A stretch of 64,000 nucleotides of DNA, from positions 94,671 through 158,670 of the forward strand of contig BDDD01000982.1 in the NCBI GenBank assembly GCA_001972305.1. Direction: 5' to 3'. Below are positions 12,501-24,220 of this stretch, in pieces. A model generated the notes under the pieces. The model was not told the DNA's origin. It ran no database searches and saw only the letters and a list, made by a program, of their open reading frames with translations. This DNA comes from Cephalotus follicularis (lineage: Eukaryota; Streptophyta; Magnoliopsida; Oxalidales; Cephalotaceae). The position numbers were made by a program, and so were the translations under genes. Each line of letters opens with the position of its first letter. Positions within the stretch are counted from its first letter, which is position 1.

Positions 12501-14068
12501 ATGCTCTTAGTCGGAAGAGTTCTGGAAGTGTTGCAGCTTTGCTTACTCAGCCGCAGTTGATAGCTGATATAGAGCGGATGGATTTGCTTCTGTATGTTCG
12601 GGGTTCTGAAGGTTGTGTTGCTGCGTTGAATGTAGAGCCTACTCTTATATCTCGGATTAAGACAGCTCAGATTGATGATGGTGAGCTTTGGGCCTTAGTC
12701 TAGAATGTTGAAAAGGGTAAACAATCAGAGTTCCATATGGATGAGCATGGTGTGATATGGTTGGGTAATCGGTTCTGTGTTTCGACAACTTCTATCAGAG
12801 ATGCTGTTTTGTCTGAGGCACACAGTTCTCCATTTTCTATACATCCAAGTTCTACAAAAATGTATAGAGACTTGAAGAAGAACTTCTGGTGGAATGGAAT
12901 GAAAAGGGATGTAGCGGAGTATGTTGGGAGGTGTTTGATCTGTCCGAATGTAAAGATTGAGCACCAGCGTGCGAGTGGTTTATTACAGCCCTTGGAAGTT
13001 CCAGTATGGAAATGGGAGAGCATATCGATGGACTTTGTTACGGGTTTGCCGAAAACTTTCCGAAGGAACGATACTATATGGGTAGTAGTGGATCGATTGA
13101 CTAAATCGGCTCACTTCTTGACTATCCGAGAGGACTTTTCGGTGGATCGTTTGGCTGGGGTGTTTCAGTAGGTGATAGTGAGACTACATGGGACTCCGGT
13201 ATCCATTGTTTCAGATAGGGATCCTCGTTTCACTTCGCGATTTTGGAAAGGGTTTCAGAAAGCTTGGGGTACTAGGCTCAGTTACAGTACAGCGCTCCAT
13301 CCACATACTGATGGGTAGACGGAGAGGACCATCCAGACCTTGGAGGATATGTTGAGGTCTTGTGCATTGGAGTGGATTGAGAACTGGGACGAGTATTTGA
13401 GCTTGGTGGAGTTTGCCTACAATAACAGTTGGCACGCTAGTATCGGTCTGGATCCGTTTGAAGCTCTTTATGGGAGGAAGTGTCGAACTCTCACATGTTG
13501 GGATGAGATTGGAGAGCGAGTTATCGAGGGACCTGAGCTAGTGCAGATCACTACGGAGAAAGTGGCAATAGTAGGGGAGAGATTGAAGGCAGCTCAATCT
13601 CGACAGAAGAGTTATACGGACAAACATCGGAGGGACTTGGAATTCAAGGTAGGTGAAAATGTGTTCTTGAAAGTTTCACCTTGGAAAGGAGTCCGACGTT
13701 TTGGGCTAAAGGGAAAGTTGAGTCCACGGTTTATTGGACCTTTTGAAGTTCTTGAGAACGTAGGCGTGGTTGCTTATCGTTTTGCTTTGCCTCCGCAGTT
13801 AGCACACGTCCATAACGTGTTCCACGTGTCTTTGCTGAGAGGCTATCAGTATCATCCCTTGCATGTGGTTCACTATCGTCTGGACAGTATTCGGGAGGAC
13901 CTATCTGGTGACGAGGTGGCCGAGGCTATCCTGGATCGGCAGGAGCGGGTGACACGTAGTAAGACCGTTCCTTTTGTGAAAGTTCTGTGGAGGAATCATC
14001 CCAAACGTGAGGCCACTTGGGAGCTTGAGGAGCATATTCGGGAGCGATATCCACACTTGTTTGCTTGA
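9548..14068 (+). pseudogene. F1 gag-pol remnant with chromodomain
   Basis: This is the fossil coding region of a Ty3 chromovirus. In order: a gag start (MVRTRNATQR) near 9548; a zinc-knuckle region with CGQKGHSVKDC near 10560-10600; an aspartic protease with YDTGSTHS near 10748; RT at about 11240-11900 with [12 protein letters not shown] and the catalytic FLDD; RNase H around 12150-12480; integrase from about 12740 with a CLIC zinc-finger end, then the core; and a C-terminal chromodomain of the type TVPFVKVLWRN...ATWELEE near 13960-14030. The chromodomain in this class is thought to guide integration to heterochromatin. The region is broken at about ten places, so it makes no working protein. 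The order and chromodomain support the Tekay/Del assignment. Confidence 0.9.
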
Positions 14069-14110
14069 GGTATGTGTATGTTTGTGATTTCGGGACGAAA
14101 TAATTTTTTT

Positions 14111-14127
14111 AAGGGGGGGTGGGTGGA
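14111..14127 (+). other. F1 polypurine tract
   Basis: AAGGGGGGGTGGGTGGA directly before the 3' LTR start at 14128; priming site for plus-strand synthesis. Confidence 0.85.
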
Positions 14128-15130
14128 TTTAATACCTTGCTTGTTCGTAGATGTGTTTTGCGGACTTTTTATATGTTTATTCCGGGCTTTTTAATTTTTG
14201 TTTTATTTTAAAGTCCGGTTGCCCTATGTTTTGGGCCTATGTGTTTCGGGCTGACTGATACCAGCCTGATTTTTGGATATGTAGTATGTTAATGTAATGT
14301 TGGGTTGGACCTATGTATATGACTTATATTTTATCAAACTTTATCTTACAATTTTAAATATTTATTGAAAACATTTCTTTTATTATAAAATTCATTTCTT
14401 TTATTCTCCTTTTTCCTTATTTTCTTCTTTCCTTCTTTCTTCTCCTCTCTTCTCCTGTAACCCTCTCCTTCTCCCTATCCCTTCACACGTTTTCACTTTC
14501 CTTTCCTTATCAATTTCCTAAAATCCTCTCTTCTTTCCTTATGAATCAGAGTTTGTCTCCTATTTTCCGTTTGGAGAGTGGCATTCCATTGTTATATGTC
14601 ATTCTCTCTCTCTTTGCACAACACACTGCCGGATTCTGCATTGTTGAAGTTTTTTTTAATTCTTGTGGAGTTGTTTCTTCAGGCTTATAGAGGTAATCTA
14701 AATCTTCTGTTATTCTTTTTGTTGAGTTCCTTTGGTTGTTTAAGGGCTTTATATTTTGTCTATGTGTTCTTCTCTTTTAATTCCTGCAAATAGCCGAGTA
14801 ATCTTGAACAGTGTTGTACTTCTTGCTGTTTTTCAGTGTCTGTAATCTCATTGCAGGTAAGTAATCTTACAATAATAGTTTGTTCTACTTGGTCTTTCGG
14901 TTTTGTGTTGTTAGTGTGTCTTGATTTTGATTTCTTGACTACATATGTTATGTCATTGTATTCCTAAGCTTGTCAGCATGTTTTAGACTTCATAGACATG
15001 TTGTAATTTGGTTTTAATATCTGTAAATGGTTATGGACAGAAATTTGGACTTATACATATGCATATCTTTAAATGTTCTTTCATATCTCATGAAGTTAAT
15101 CACTGCATATATGCTTCTTCATGTCAATTC
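14128..15130 (+). repeat. F1 3' LTR, first part
   Basis: Matches the first 1.0 kb of the 5' LTR, then stops at 15130 where F2 is inserted. The LTR resumes at 24221. Confidence 0.92.
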
Positions 15131-16463
15131 TGTCACACCCCGTTATTTCAATACCATTATAGACAAGCATATATGGTGATATCAGTATTAAACATACATT
15201 CCAGCATTTCATTCAATAGCATATAACAATATGCGGAAGCAGTCAATAAGCCATAATATAAATATAAGTCGTCCGCACGCATCCCATACTACGTGCGGGT
15301 ACAAGTCAAATATTATCCTTAACATAAGGAAATACAACATAAACGAGGTATGATCCGTTAATTACAATCACAGTACATCGTAAAACAAAAAAACAACCTT
15401 AAGGTGAATAAAAGAAGCTCTCCAAGCTTCAGCACCAACTCCAACGTCTTCACTCAATCTGAAATTGTAGGGGTTAGCCGTTGTCCTCACTTGGCTAAGT
15501 ACGAAAATAATGCATGCTAAGGAATATATGGATGCAATATGTATGACAGTTTATATAGAATAACATTTAAGGAGCCAATATATAAGCAATCATGCCAAGT
15601 GGCCATAAACAGTACATATGCAAGAATACCGCACAAGGGTACAATCAATTCATATAGTGGTTGGGTGTCACATATCGCTAACTCCTAGCACCAACTGTGC
15701 ACCACCTCACTGTCACCCTATGCACCGAGGATGATAGAACAGGTAACATTTACTACCGGCGTTGGCGGGTAGTTTAACAGTAGTTCTACAATTGCAGACA
15801 GTTTGGGTGATACTCTGGCCAACTTCTGGCACCCAGGATCACATCCGTAGTCAGTGATATCCTCCATCACTAAACTACGGCAGTAAGCATAGACAATCAA
15901 TTCAATCAGTGCAATTCAATGGTAATATTACATATATAAATAATATGCAATATCAAGTGTTTTCTTTAGAAACAAATATCATTTCAGTGATTGTACATCT
16001 CATGTGAGGAAAACGATATCAGTACAGTAGTGGTTTCCAGATGAGGAAACAAAACAGTAGGTACCTCTCATATAGGTGGAAAATCAGTAGTTCATTTAGC
16101 ATAAGTCTTTCCTTTGAAAATGATAGTAAATATCATAAATTTGGGTACAAGGCCCATAGATGGTTTCAATCTTTGAATTATCAGTGGTAGTGGTGTTAAT
16201 AGCATCAAACAATATATACTAACATAAGTAGCATATACAGTAACAATAATCAAAGACAGTAGTAATTGAAGGAATCACAAGACAATAGCATTTCATAGTC
16301 ATTCATATGCAACTTTCACAAGAAGTGCGTACATTGTTTAATCTTGAAATGTAATTGTATATGAGGCCAGGACTAACTGTTCTAGTTATCCAAATTGAGG
16401 CCAGGATCATTACATTCAATATTGAGGCCTTAATATGACTTATATCAGTAAAATTTCCCAGAA

Positions 16464-16579
16464 CAGTCGGTTGCCTTCAAGAACAGTCGGCTGTTTTGGA
16501 TGAGTAGTCGACTGCTTTGCCTTGGCAGTCGACTGGATAGGTTGAGTAGTCGACTGCTATGAAGAACAGTCGACTGCTT
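16464..16579. repeat. TCGA-palindrome cluster, distal, F2 3' LTR
   Basis: Six CAGTCGACTG-type motifs in 116 bp, about 1.36-1.47 kb from the sense start of the LTR. The equivalent in the other LTR is near 22757-22855. Confidence 0.88.
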
Positions 16580-17637
16580 CTGCCCAGAAAATGCAGGCAG
16601 TGGTAGTTCATGCAATCCAAGTTCAATTTCCAATCAATTTCAATACATGTAATCATGCACAAAATAGACATACACAATATGCATACTATATCTTCCATAA
16701 CATATCATTACCCCTACCTCAAATCGCTATCCCAAGATCAATTGGAATGATCTTTCTCTTTGAGTTTCCCAAGTCACTTTCACCAACAATCTCTCAATCC
16801 AGCAGATTATAATCTAAACATCCACGGTTATGGATACATGCATCAGTAACAGTAGGTTTCAGTAGTACTTATAACAGTTACAATTCCAACAGTAGCTTAA
16901 TCATCAAGTCATTGAGTCTTAAACATCACTCTTACCATTTTCCCACTTTCTCTTTGAACTCTATGTCAAATATCATTAAATTTCGGGTTCATTGATCTTA
17001 AGTGTGTCGACAGAAGATGCACATTTACATTTAGGAAACCAGTAAGTATATCCTAACCTTAACATTAACTATAATCCAATCTAGAGGTTATATTCAACCA
17101 TTTGCACTTGAACCATATGCTACATTCCACATCAATTCAATTCTAGAAGTTGGTTAACCTTAACCATGTTAACAGAAGATTAAACATTCTCCCAGATACA
17201 TCCTCATAACAACAACAGAGAGTTCGGATTGAGAACTTACCAAGAGAGACCAAAGCTTCAAAGGTTCCTTCTTTGAGTTCTCTAAATCCTTCCGAAGCAA
17301 GCCTTCCCAATTCCAGCAATTCTCCTCAATTCAGTGTTTTCTAACACTCACCTTTAGCTCCTGGACAGCTGATATAAAGGCTTTGAGACTTTGAATTCAC
17401 CAGGCTCCATTACTCAGCCTCTCTCCCTTTCTCTCTCTCACATCCACCTCTTTTCTTACCCTTCTTTCTTCAATTTTGCAGGTTGCAGGTCTGCAATCCT
17501 TGCAGAGGGAATAGAGAGCATGCATGCATTCTATTTTGCATGCTCTGGCATCCCTGTCTCATGTGACACCTGTCCCCCATGCAATCTCCTCTTTGTTCAG
17601 TTTAACAGGCATGCACAGACACCTGTTCTTTACCGAT

Positions 17638-17768
17638 CCAGTTGACTGGATGCATTCGCTAGCCGACTGTCCATAACACGCATCAGGCAGTCGACTGCTC
17701 CCCTGTGACAGTCGGCTGCCCCTTTATAAACCAGGCAGTCGACTTCCCCCCTGTGGTAGTCGGCTGTC
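17638..17768. repeat. TCGA-palindrome cluster, proximal, F2 3' LTR
   Basis: Six CAGTCGACTG-type motifs in 131 bp, about 170-300 bp from the sense start of the LTR. The equivalent in the other LTR is near 23917-24047. Confidence 0.88.
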
Positions 17769-17938
17769 AAGGTTTGTTTTAGGGTTTCTTAAGTTTTATT
17801 TTTCACCAGATCGCATCTCGATTCATCCCAAGCAATTACCAAACACAACTTTATAATAATTGGACATTAAATTCAAATGAGTGAACATTTTATTAATAAA
17901 AATTATAATGTACACGAATTGAATTTGCGGTTATTACA

Positions 17939-17955
17939 TTCCTCCCTCCTTAAAG
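17939..17955 (-). other. F2 polypurine tract
   Basis: The minus strand reads CTTTAAGGAGGGAGGAA immediately before the LTR start at 17938. Confidence 0.85.
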
Positions 17956-17984
17956 AAAATTTGTCCTCGAATTTAGCCCTTACA

Positions 17985-20900
17985 TCACATTCTGAATAGG
18001 TGGGGAAATGTCTCCCTCATTTCGTCTTCACGTTCCCACGTGGCTTCCTCGGCTCTGTGAAAACACCACAGCACTTTAACCATAGGGATGGTCTTGTTCC
18101 TCAGAACCTTTTCCATGTGATCCACAATCCTCGTCGGCCTTTCTTCATAAGTCAATCTAGGGCTAATGAATCCAGGGTCGTAGCTCAAAATGTGAGATGG
18201 GTCGGGTACGTATTTCCGTAACATGGAAACATGAAATACGTTATGCACGTCCGACGAACTAGGCGGTAGTGCAATCGCCTTGCGACTCAGCGCATCAGCC
18301 ACTACATTTGCCTTTCCTGGGTGGTATTGTATATTGCAGTTGCAGTCATTGAAGAATTCCACCCATCGCCTCTGTCTCATGTTAAGCTTCTTCTGGGAAA
18401 ACAAATATTTCAAACTTTTATGGTCAGTGAAAATTTCAAACTGAGCTCCATAGAGATAGTGCCTCCATTTCTGCAAGGCAAATACTATGGCCGCCAACTC
18501 AAGATCGTGTACGGGATAGTTTTCCTCGTACGGCTTCAACTTTCTTGATGCATATGCAATCACCCTACCATGTTGCATCAGAACGCATCGCAATCCTTTC
18601 CTAGAAGCATTAGTGTAGACAGTAAATCCCTCTTTACCCTCAGGTAATGCCAACACTGGAGCCGAAATCAACCGACTCTTCAACTCTTGGAAACATGTCT
18701 CACAAGACTCGTCCCACATAAAACTGGACTTCTTCTGCGTCAACTGTGTTAGTGGTGCAGCAAGTTTTTAGAATCCCTTGATGAATCTGCGGTAATAGCC
18801 AACCAATCCCAAGAAACTACGCACCTCCGTAACATTCCTCGGTTGGGGCCAATCAACAATGCTCTCAATCTTCGAAGGATCCACTGACAATCCTTCACTC
18901 AACACGATGTGACCTAAGAAAGTCACATGATCCAGCCAGAATTCGCACTTGCTGAATTTGGCGTACAGCTGTTCCTTCTGTAGTATATGCAATACAATCT
19001 TCAAGTGCTGCATGTGTTCCTCAACGCTCTCTGAGTAGATCAGGATGTCATCTAAGAATATCACAACAAACTGATCAAGATAAGGTTGGAACACTCTGTT
19101 CATCAGACACATAAAGGCTGCAGGAGCATTAGTTAAACCAAACGGCAGTATCAAAAACTCGTAGTGCCCATATCTGGTTCGGAATGCAGTCTTCTCCACA
19201 TCACCTTCTCGGATCCTCAACTGATGATAACTTGTCCTCATGTCAAGTTTGGAGAATACAGTTGAGCCTTGTAGTTGGTCGAACAACTCCTCAATATGTG
19301 ACAGAGGATATTTGTTCTTCACCGTCACTTGATTTAGCAGCCTGTAGTCAATGCATAGACGCATTGATCCATCCTTCTTTTTCACAAATAGAACCGGTGC
19401 TCCCCACGGTGATACACTCGGTCTGATGAAGCCTTTGTCAAGATAGTCCTGCAATTGAACTTTCAACTCCTTCAATTCGGCAGGAGCCATTCGGTATGGT
19501 GCTCTGGATATCGGAGCAGTTCCAGGCAACAACTCAATGTTGAACTCTACATCTCTCTCCGGTGGCAACGAAGTGAGTTCATCTGGAGACACATCAGGAA
19601 AATCACATACAACAGGCACTTGTTCAATACTAGGAGTACCTTTCGTATGATCGATCACATACGCCAAATAGCCCTCGCATCCTTGCTTGAGATATTTCTA
19701 TGCTCGTGTATATGAAATGATCGGAGCAGTAACATTCTTCTCTCCGATAAACTTGCACTCCGTCCCATCTTGCAGATAAAATGTCATCATCTTGTTGTAG
19801 CAATCAACACAAGCATGATGAGCATACAGCCAATCCATCCCCAAGATTACATCAAAATCTCGGATAGGTAACACTATCAAGTCAGCGGATAATTCAATCC
19901 CAGCTACCACGATTTCACAGTCCTTCATAACAGTATCAGATAAAAGACAAGTACCCGCAGGTGTACTCACCTCCAAAACATATGGTAATCTAGAAGTAAC
20001 ACCATGCAACTTGCGAGCAAAACTAGATGCAATAAATGAATGCGTCGCACCAGGGTCAATCAACACATGAGCTAATATGCCAGATATGTAAATGGTACCT
20101 CCCACAACAGTAGTAGATTATGGCACATCATCTTTAGATAAGGTGTAGACCCTACCTTTCACAATCCCCTTTCCGGTGTCCTTCCGCGGTTGAACTGTCG
20201 CAACACTACCACTAGCACCAGCACTTCCCTGTTGGCCGCGTGCATGATCCCTCATCATCGGGCATTTACTCAGCATGTGATCTTGTGAACCACATCTCAA
20301 ACACTTTCCCATCTTCTTCCAGCATTCGGTCTCATCATGATTCTGACGACCGCAAAAAGTACATCCACTTGCATTCTGCTGACTGTTTCGGCCAGGTGTC
20401 CTTGATCGTGTGCGTCGAGAACCACCTTGCCCTCTGTTATCAAACTTGGTTGACTTAGCAGGATTATTACTTCCCTGCCCCTGTTATTGTACGGCCCTCG
20501 ATTGATTAGTACGAGTCCGTTCTGCCCTTCTCTCATTAGCATCTTCTTTAAGAATCATCGCCCTCTCAGCAACTTCAACAAAAGAGGTCAGCTGCAACAT
20601 CAACAATTTGGATCTGATATCTGGTCAAACGCCTTTCAGGAACCTCCGGATCATCCGTGACTCTCCCTCCACAAGATAAGGCATTTGTCTGGCCAACTCC
20701 ACAAATTTGGTCTGGTACTGAGCTACTGTCATGTCTCCTTGACGTAACTCCATCAACTCTGTCTCCCATCTGTCACGCTCTATCTGCGGTACATAAGCAT
20801 CCAGAAACTCGGACGTAAATCTGTCCCAAGTTTTGCCAAGTTCACGGGCTTCCCATTTTGCTTCAGTTCTTTCCCACCAGTACGTAGCTTCGCCCCACAA

Positions 20901-21320
20901 GCGGTATACAGCAAAACTGAGCTTCTGCTCATCAGTACATTCTAGAGCAGAAAATATCTTTTCCAAGTCTTTGATCCACCGTTCAGCTATGGTAGCATTC
21001 AACTCGCCATTAAAGGTCGGAGGATTCTGTCGCATGAACCGCTCCAGATCTCTGCCAAATCCACCTGCATGACAAGCATCCGGTGCTGGCTGATATGCCC
21101 GGTTAGCCTCATACATTTATCGGATCTGTTCCATGTTTGCTGCATTCGCTTGCATCTGCTGTCGGAAAAGATCAGCCAGGTTGTCAAAATTACTCCACTC
21201 ATCATGGACTGGAGGAACATTCACTCCTTCATTCATTTGCGGAACATTTTCAGGTACTGGCAGAGCATTGAATCCTTCGTCGGCTCTACGCCTTCCTCGT
21301 CTACCTCTTCTTAGATCCAT
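17985..21320 (-). pseudogene. F2 gag-pol remnant
   Basis: On the minus strand a gag begins near 21320 (MDLRRGRRGRRR) with a retrotransposon gag domain to about 20630 (WIKDLEKIF, WWERTEAKW). A CCHC knuckle CLRCGSQDHMLSKC lies near 20260-20305. A protease with GATHSF is near 20035. RT spans about 19600-18880 with [13 protein letters not shown] and FLDDILIYS. RNase H follows at about 18640-18290 with [13 protein letters not shown] chromodomain-type tail ends near 17990 (EEATWERE). RT and RNase H are in long open stretches, and the region has only a few breaks, so it decayed recently. The set of pol parts seen is shorter than in F1, so the copy was probably not autonomous. Confidence 0.9.
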
Positions 21321-21409
21321 TTGTTTCCTATATGGAATGACGAAAATCATTAGGAAACATTTCACTCAAATTTTTTGAGAAACTTATCCCAGCTAGCATA
21401 TATGGAATA

Positions 21410-21422
21410 TGCTCTGATACCA
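21410..21422 (-). other. F2 primer-binding site (initiator-Met tRNA)
   Basis: The minus strand reads TGGTATCAGAGCA, three bases inside the LTR edge at 21426. Confidence 0.9.
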
Positions 21423-21425
21423 TGC

Positions 21426-24215
21426 TGTCACACGCCGTTATTTCAATACCATTATAGACAAGCATATATGGTGATATCAGTATTAAACATACATTCCAGC
21501 ATTTCATTCAACAGTATATAACAATATGCGGAAGCAGTCAATAAGCCGGAATATAAATACAAGCCGTCCGCACGCATCCCATAATACGTGCGGGTACAAG
21601 TCAAATATTGTCCTTAACATAAGGAAATACAACATAAACGAGGTATGATCCGTTAATTACAATTACAGTACATCATAAAAGAAAAAAACAACCTTAAGGT
21701 GAATAAAAGAAGCTCTCCAAGCTTCAGCAGCAACTCCAACGTCTTCGCTCAATCTGAAATTGTAGGGGTTAGCCATTGTCCTCACTTGGCTAAGTAGGAA
21801 GATAATGCATGCTAAGGAATATATGGATGCAATATGTATGACAGTTTATATAAAATAACATTTAAGGAGCCAATATATAAGCAATCATGCCAAGTGGCCA
21901 TAAACAGTACATATGCAAGAATACCGCACAAGGGTACAATCAATTCATACAGTGGTTGGGTGTCACATATCTCTAACTCATAGTACCAACTGTGCACCAC
22001 CTCACTATCACCCTATGCACTGAGGATGATAGAACAGGTAACATTTACTACCGACGTTGGCGGCTAGTTTAATAGTAGTTCTGTAACTGCAGACAGTTTG
22101 GGTGACACTCTGGCCAAGTCCTGGCACCCAGGATCACATCCGTAGTCAGTGATATCCTCTGTCACTAAACTACGGCAGTAAGCATAGACAATCAATTCAA
22201 TCAGTGCAATTCAATGGTAATATTACATATATAAATAATATGCAATATCAAGTGTTTTCTTTAGAAACAAATATCATTTCAGTGATCGTACATCTCATGT
22301 GAGGAAAACGATATCAGTACAGTAGTGGTTTCCAGATGAGGAAACAAAACAGTAGGTAACTCTCATATAGGAGGAAAATCAGTAGTTCATTTAGCATAAG
22401 TCTTTCCTTTGAAAATGATAGTAAATATCATAAATTTGGGTACAAGGCCTATAGATGGTTTCAATCTTTGAATTATCAGTGGTAGTGGTGTTAATAGCAC
22501 CAAACAGTATATACTAACATAAGTAGCATATGCAGTAACAATAATCAAAGGCAGTAGTAATTCAAGGAATCACAAGACAATAGCATTTCATAGTCATTCA
22601 TATGCAACTTTCACAAGAAGTGCGTACATTGTTTAATCTTGAAATGTAATTGTATATGAGGCCAGGATTAACTGTTCTAGTTATCCAAATTGAGGCCAGG
22701 ATCATTACATTCAATATTGAGGCCTTAATAGGACTTATATCAGTAAAATTTCCCAGAACAGTCGGTTGCCTTCAAGAACAGTCGGCTATTTTGGATGAGT
22801 AGTCGACTTCTTTGCCTTGGCAGTCGACTGCTATGAAGAACAATCGACTGCTTCTGCCCAGAAAATGCAGGCAGTGGCAGTTCATGCAATCCAAGTTCAA
22901 TTTCCAATCAATTTCAATACATGTAATCATGCAGAAAATAGACATACACAATATGCATACTATATCTTCCATAAAATATCATTACCCCTACCTCAAATCG
23001 CTATCCCAAGTTCAATTGGAATGATCTTTCTCTTTGAGTTTCCCAAGTCACTTTCACCAACAATCTCTCAATCCAGCAGATTATAATCTAAACATGCATG
23101 TTTATGGATACATGCATCAGTAACAGTAGGTTTCAGTAGTACTTATAACAGTTACAATTCCAACAGTAGCTTAATCATCAAGTCATTGAGTCTTAAACAT
23201 CTCTCTTACCATTTTCCCACTTTCTCTTTGAACTCTATGTCAAATATCATTAAATTTTGGGTTCATTGATCTTAAGTGTGTCGACAAAAGATGCATATTT
23301 ACATTTAGGAAACCAGTAAGTATATCCTAATCTTAACATTAACTATAATCCAATCTAGAGGTTATATTCACCCATTTGCACTTGAACCATATGCTACATT
23401 CCACATCAATTCAATTCTAGAAGTTGGTTAACCTTAACCATGTTAACAGAAGATTAAACATTCTCCCAGATACATCCTCATAACAACAACAGAGAGTTCA
23501 GATTGAGAACTTACCAAGAGAGACCAAAGCTTCAAAGGTTCCTTCTTTGAGTTCTCTAAATCCTTCCAAAGCAAGCCTTCCCAATTCCAGCAATTCTCCT
23601 CAATTCAGTGTTTTCCAACACTCACCTTCAGCTCCTAGACACCTGAGATAAAGGCTTTGAGACTTTGAATTCGCCAGGCTCCATTACTCAGCCTCTCTCC
23701 CTTTCTTCTCTCTCTCACATGCACCTCTTTTCTTACCCTTCTCTCTTCAGTTTTGCAAGTTGCAGGTCTGCAATCCTTGCAGAGGGAATAGAGAGCATGC
23801 ATGCATTCTATTTTGCATGTTCTGGCTTTCCTGTCTCGTGTGACACCTGCCCCCCATGCAATCTCGTCTTGGTTCAGTTTAACAGGCATGCACAGACACC
23901 TGTTCTGTACCGATCCAGTCGACTGGATGCATTGGCCAGTCGACTGTCCATAACACACATCAGGCAGTCGACTGCTCCCCTATCACTGTCAGCTGCCCCT
24001 TCATAAACCAAGCAGTCGACTTCCCCCCTGTAGTAGTCGGCTGTCAAAGTTTGTTTTAGGGTTTCTTAAGTTTGATTTTTCACCAGATCGCATCTCCATT
24101 CATCCCAAGCAATTACCAAACACAACTTTATAATAATTGGACATTAAATTAGAATGAGTGCACATTTTATTAATAAAAATTATAATGTACACGAATTGAA
24201 TTTGCGATTATTACA
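21426..24215 (-). repeat. F2 5' LTR
   Basis: 2790 bp, colinear with the LTR at 15131-17938 and about 96% alike over the stretches I compared. It contains the same two palindrome clusters and the same hairpin. Open frames inside it are LTR sequence read through and show no domain. Confidence 0.93.
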
Positions 24216-24220
24216 AATTC

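Larger units (their letters stand above)
15131..17938 (-). repeat. F2 3' LTR
   Basis: 2808 bp from TGTCACACCCCG to GGTTATTACA. On the minus strand it starts at 17938. It carries TCGA-palindrome clusters at 17638-17768 and 16464-16579, and a TTAGCC/GGCTAA hairpin at 15474-15498. Confidence 0.93.
15131..24215 (-). mobile_element. F2: Ty3 chromovirus, minus strand, inside F1 3' LTR
   Basis: 9085 bp bounded by TGTCACACC and TTACA and flanked by a perfect 5-bp duplication AATTC (15126-15130 and 24216-24220). It has two LTRs of about 2.8 kb, a primer site, gag-pol remnants and a polypurine tract. By eye the LTRs differ by about 4%, so it is younger than F1, as nesting demands. Parts recognised are gag, zinc knuckle, protease, RT, RNase H and a chromodomain-type tail. 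It is broken, with only a handful of breaks and long open stretches. The F2 family also left solo LTRs at 40685-41834 and 50439-53163. Confidence 0.93.

Noticed and set aside
16445-16698. Small Cys/Ser-rich frames with repeated VDCS or VDYS
   Set aside because: The repeats come from the CAGTCGACTG motif read in frame; the same occurs in all LTRs with the motif.
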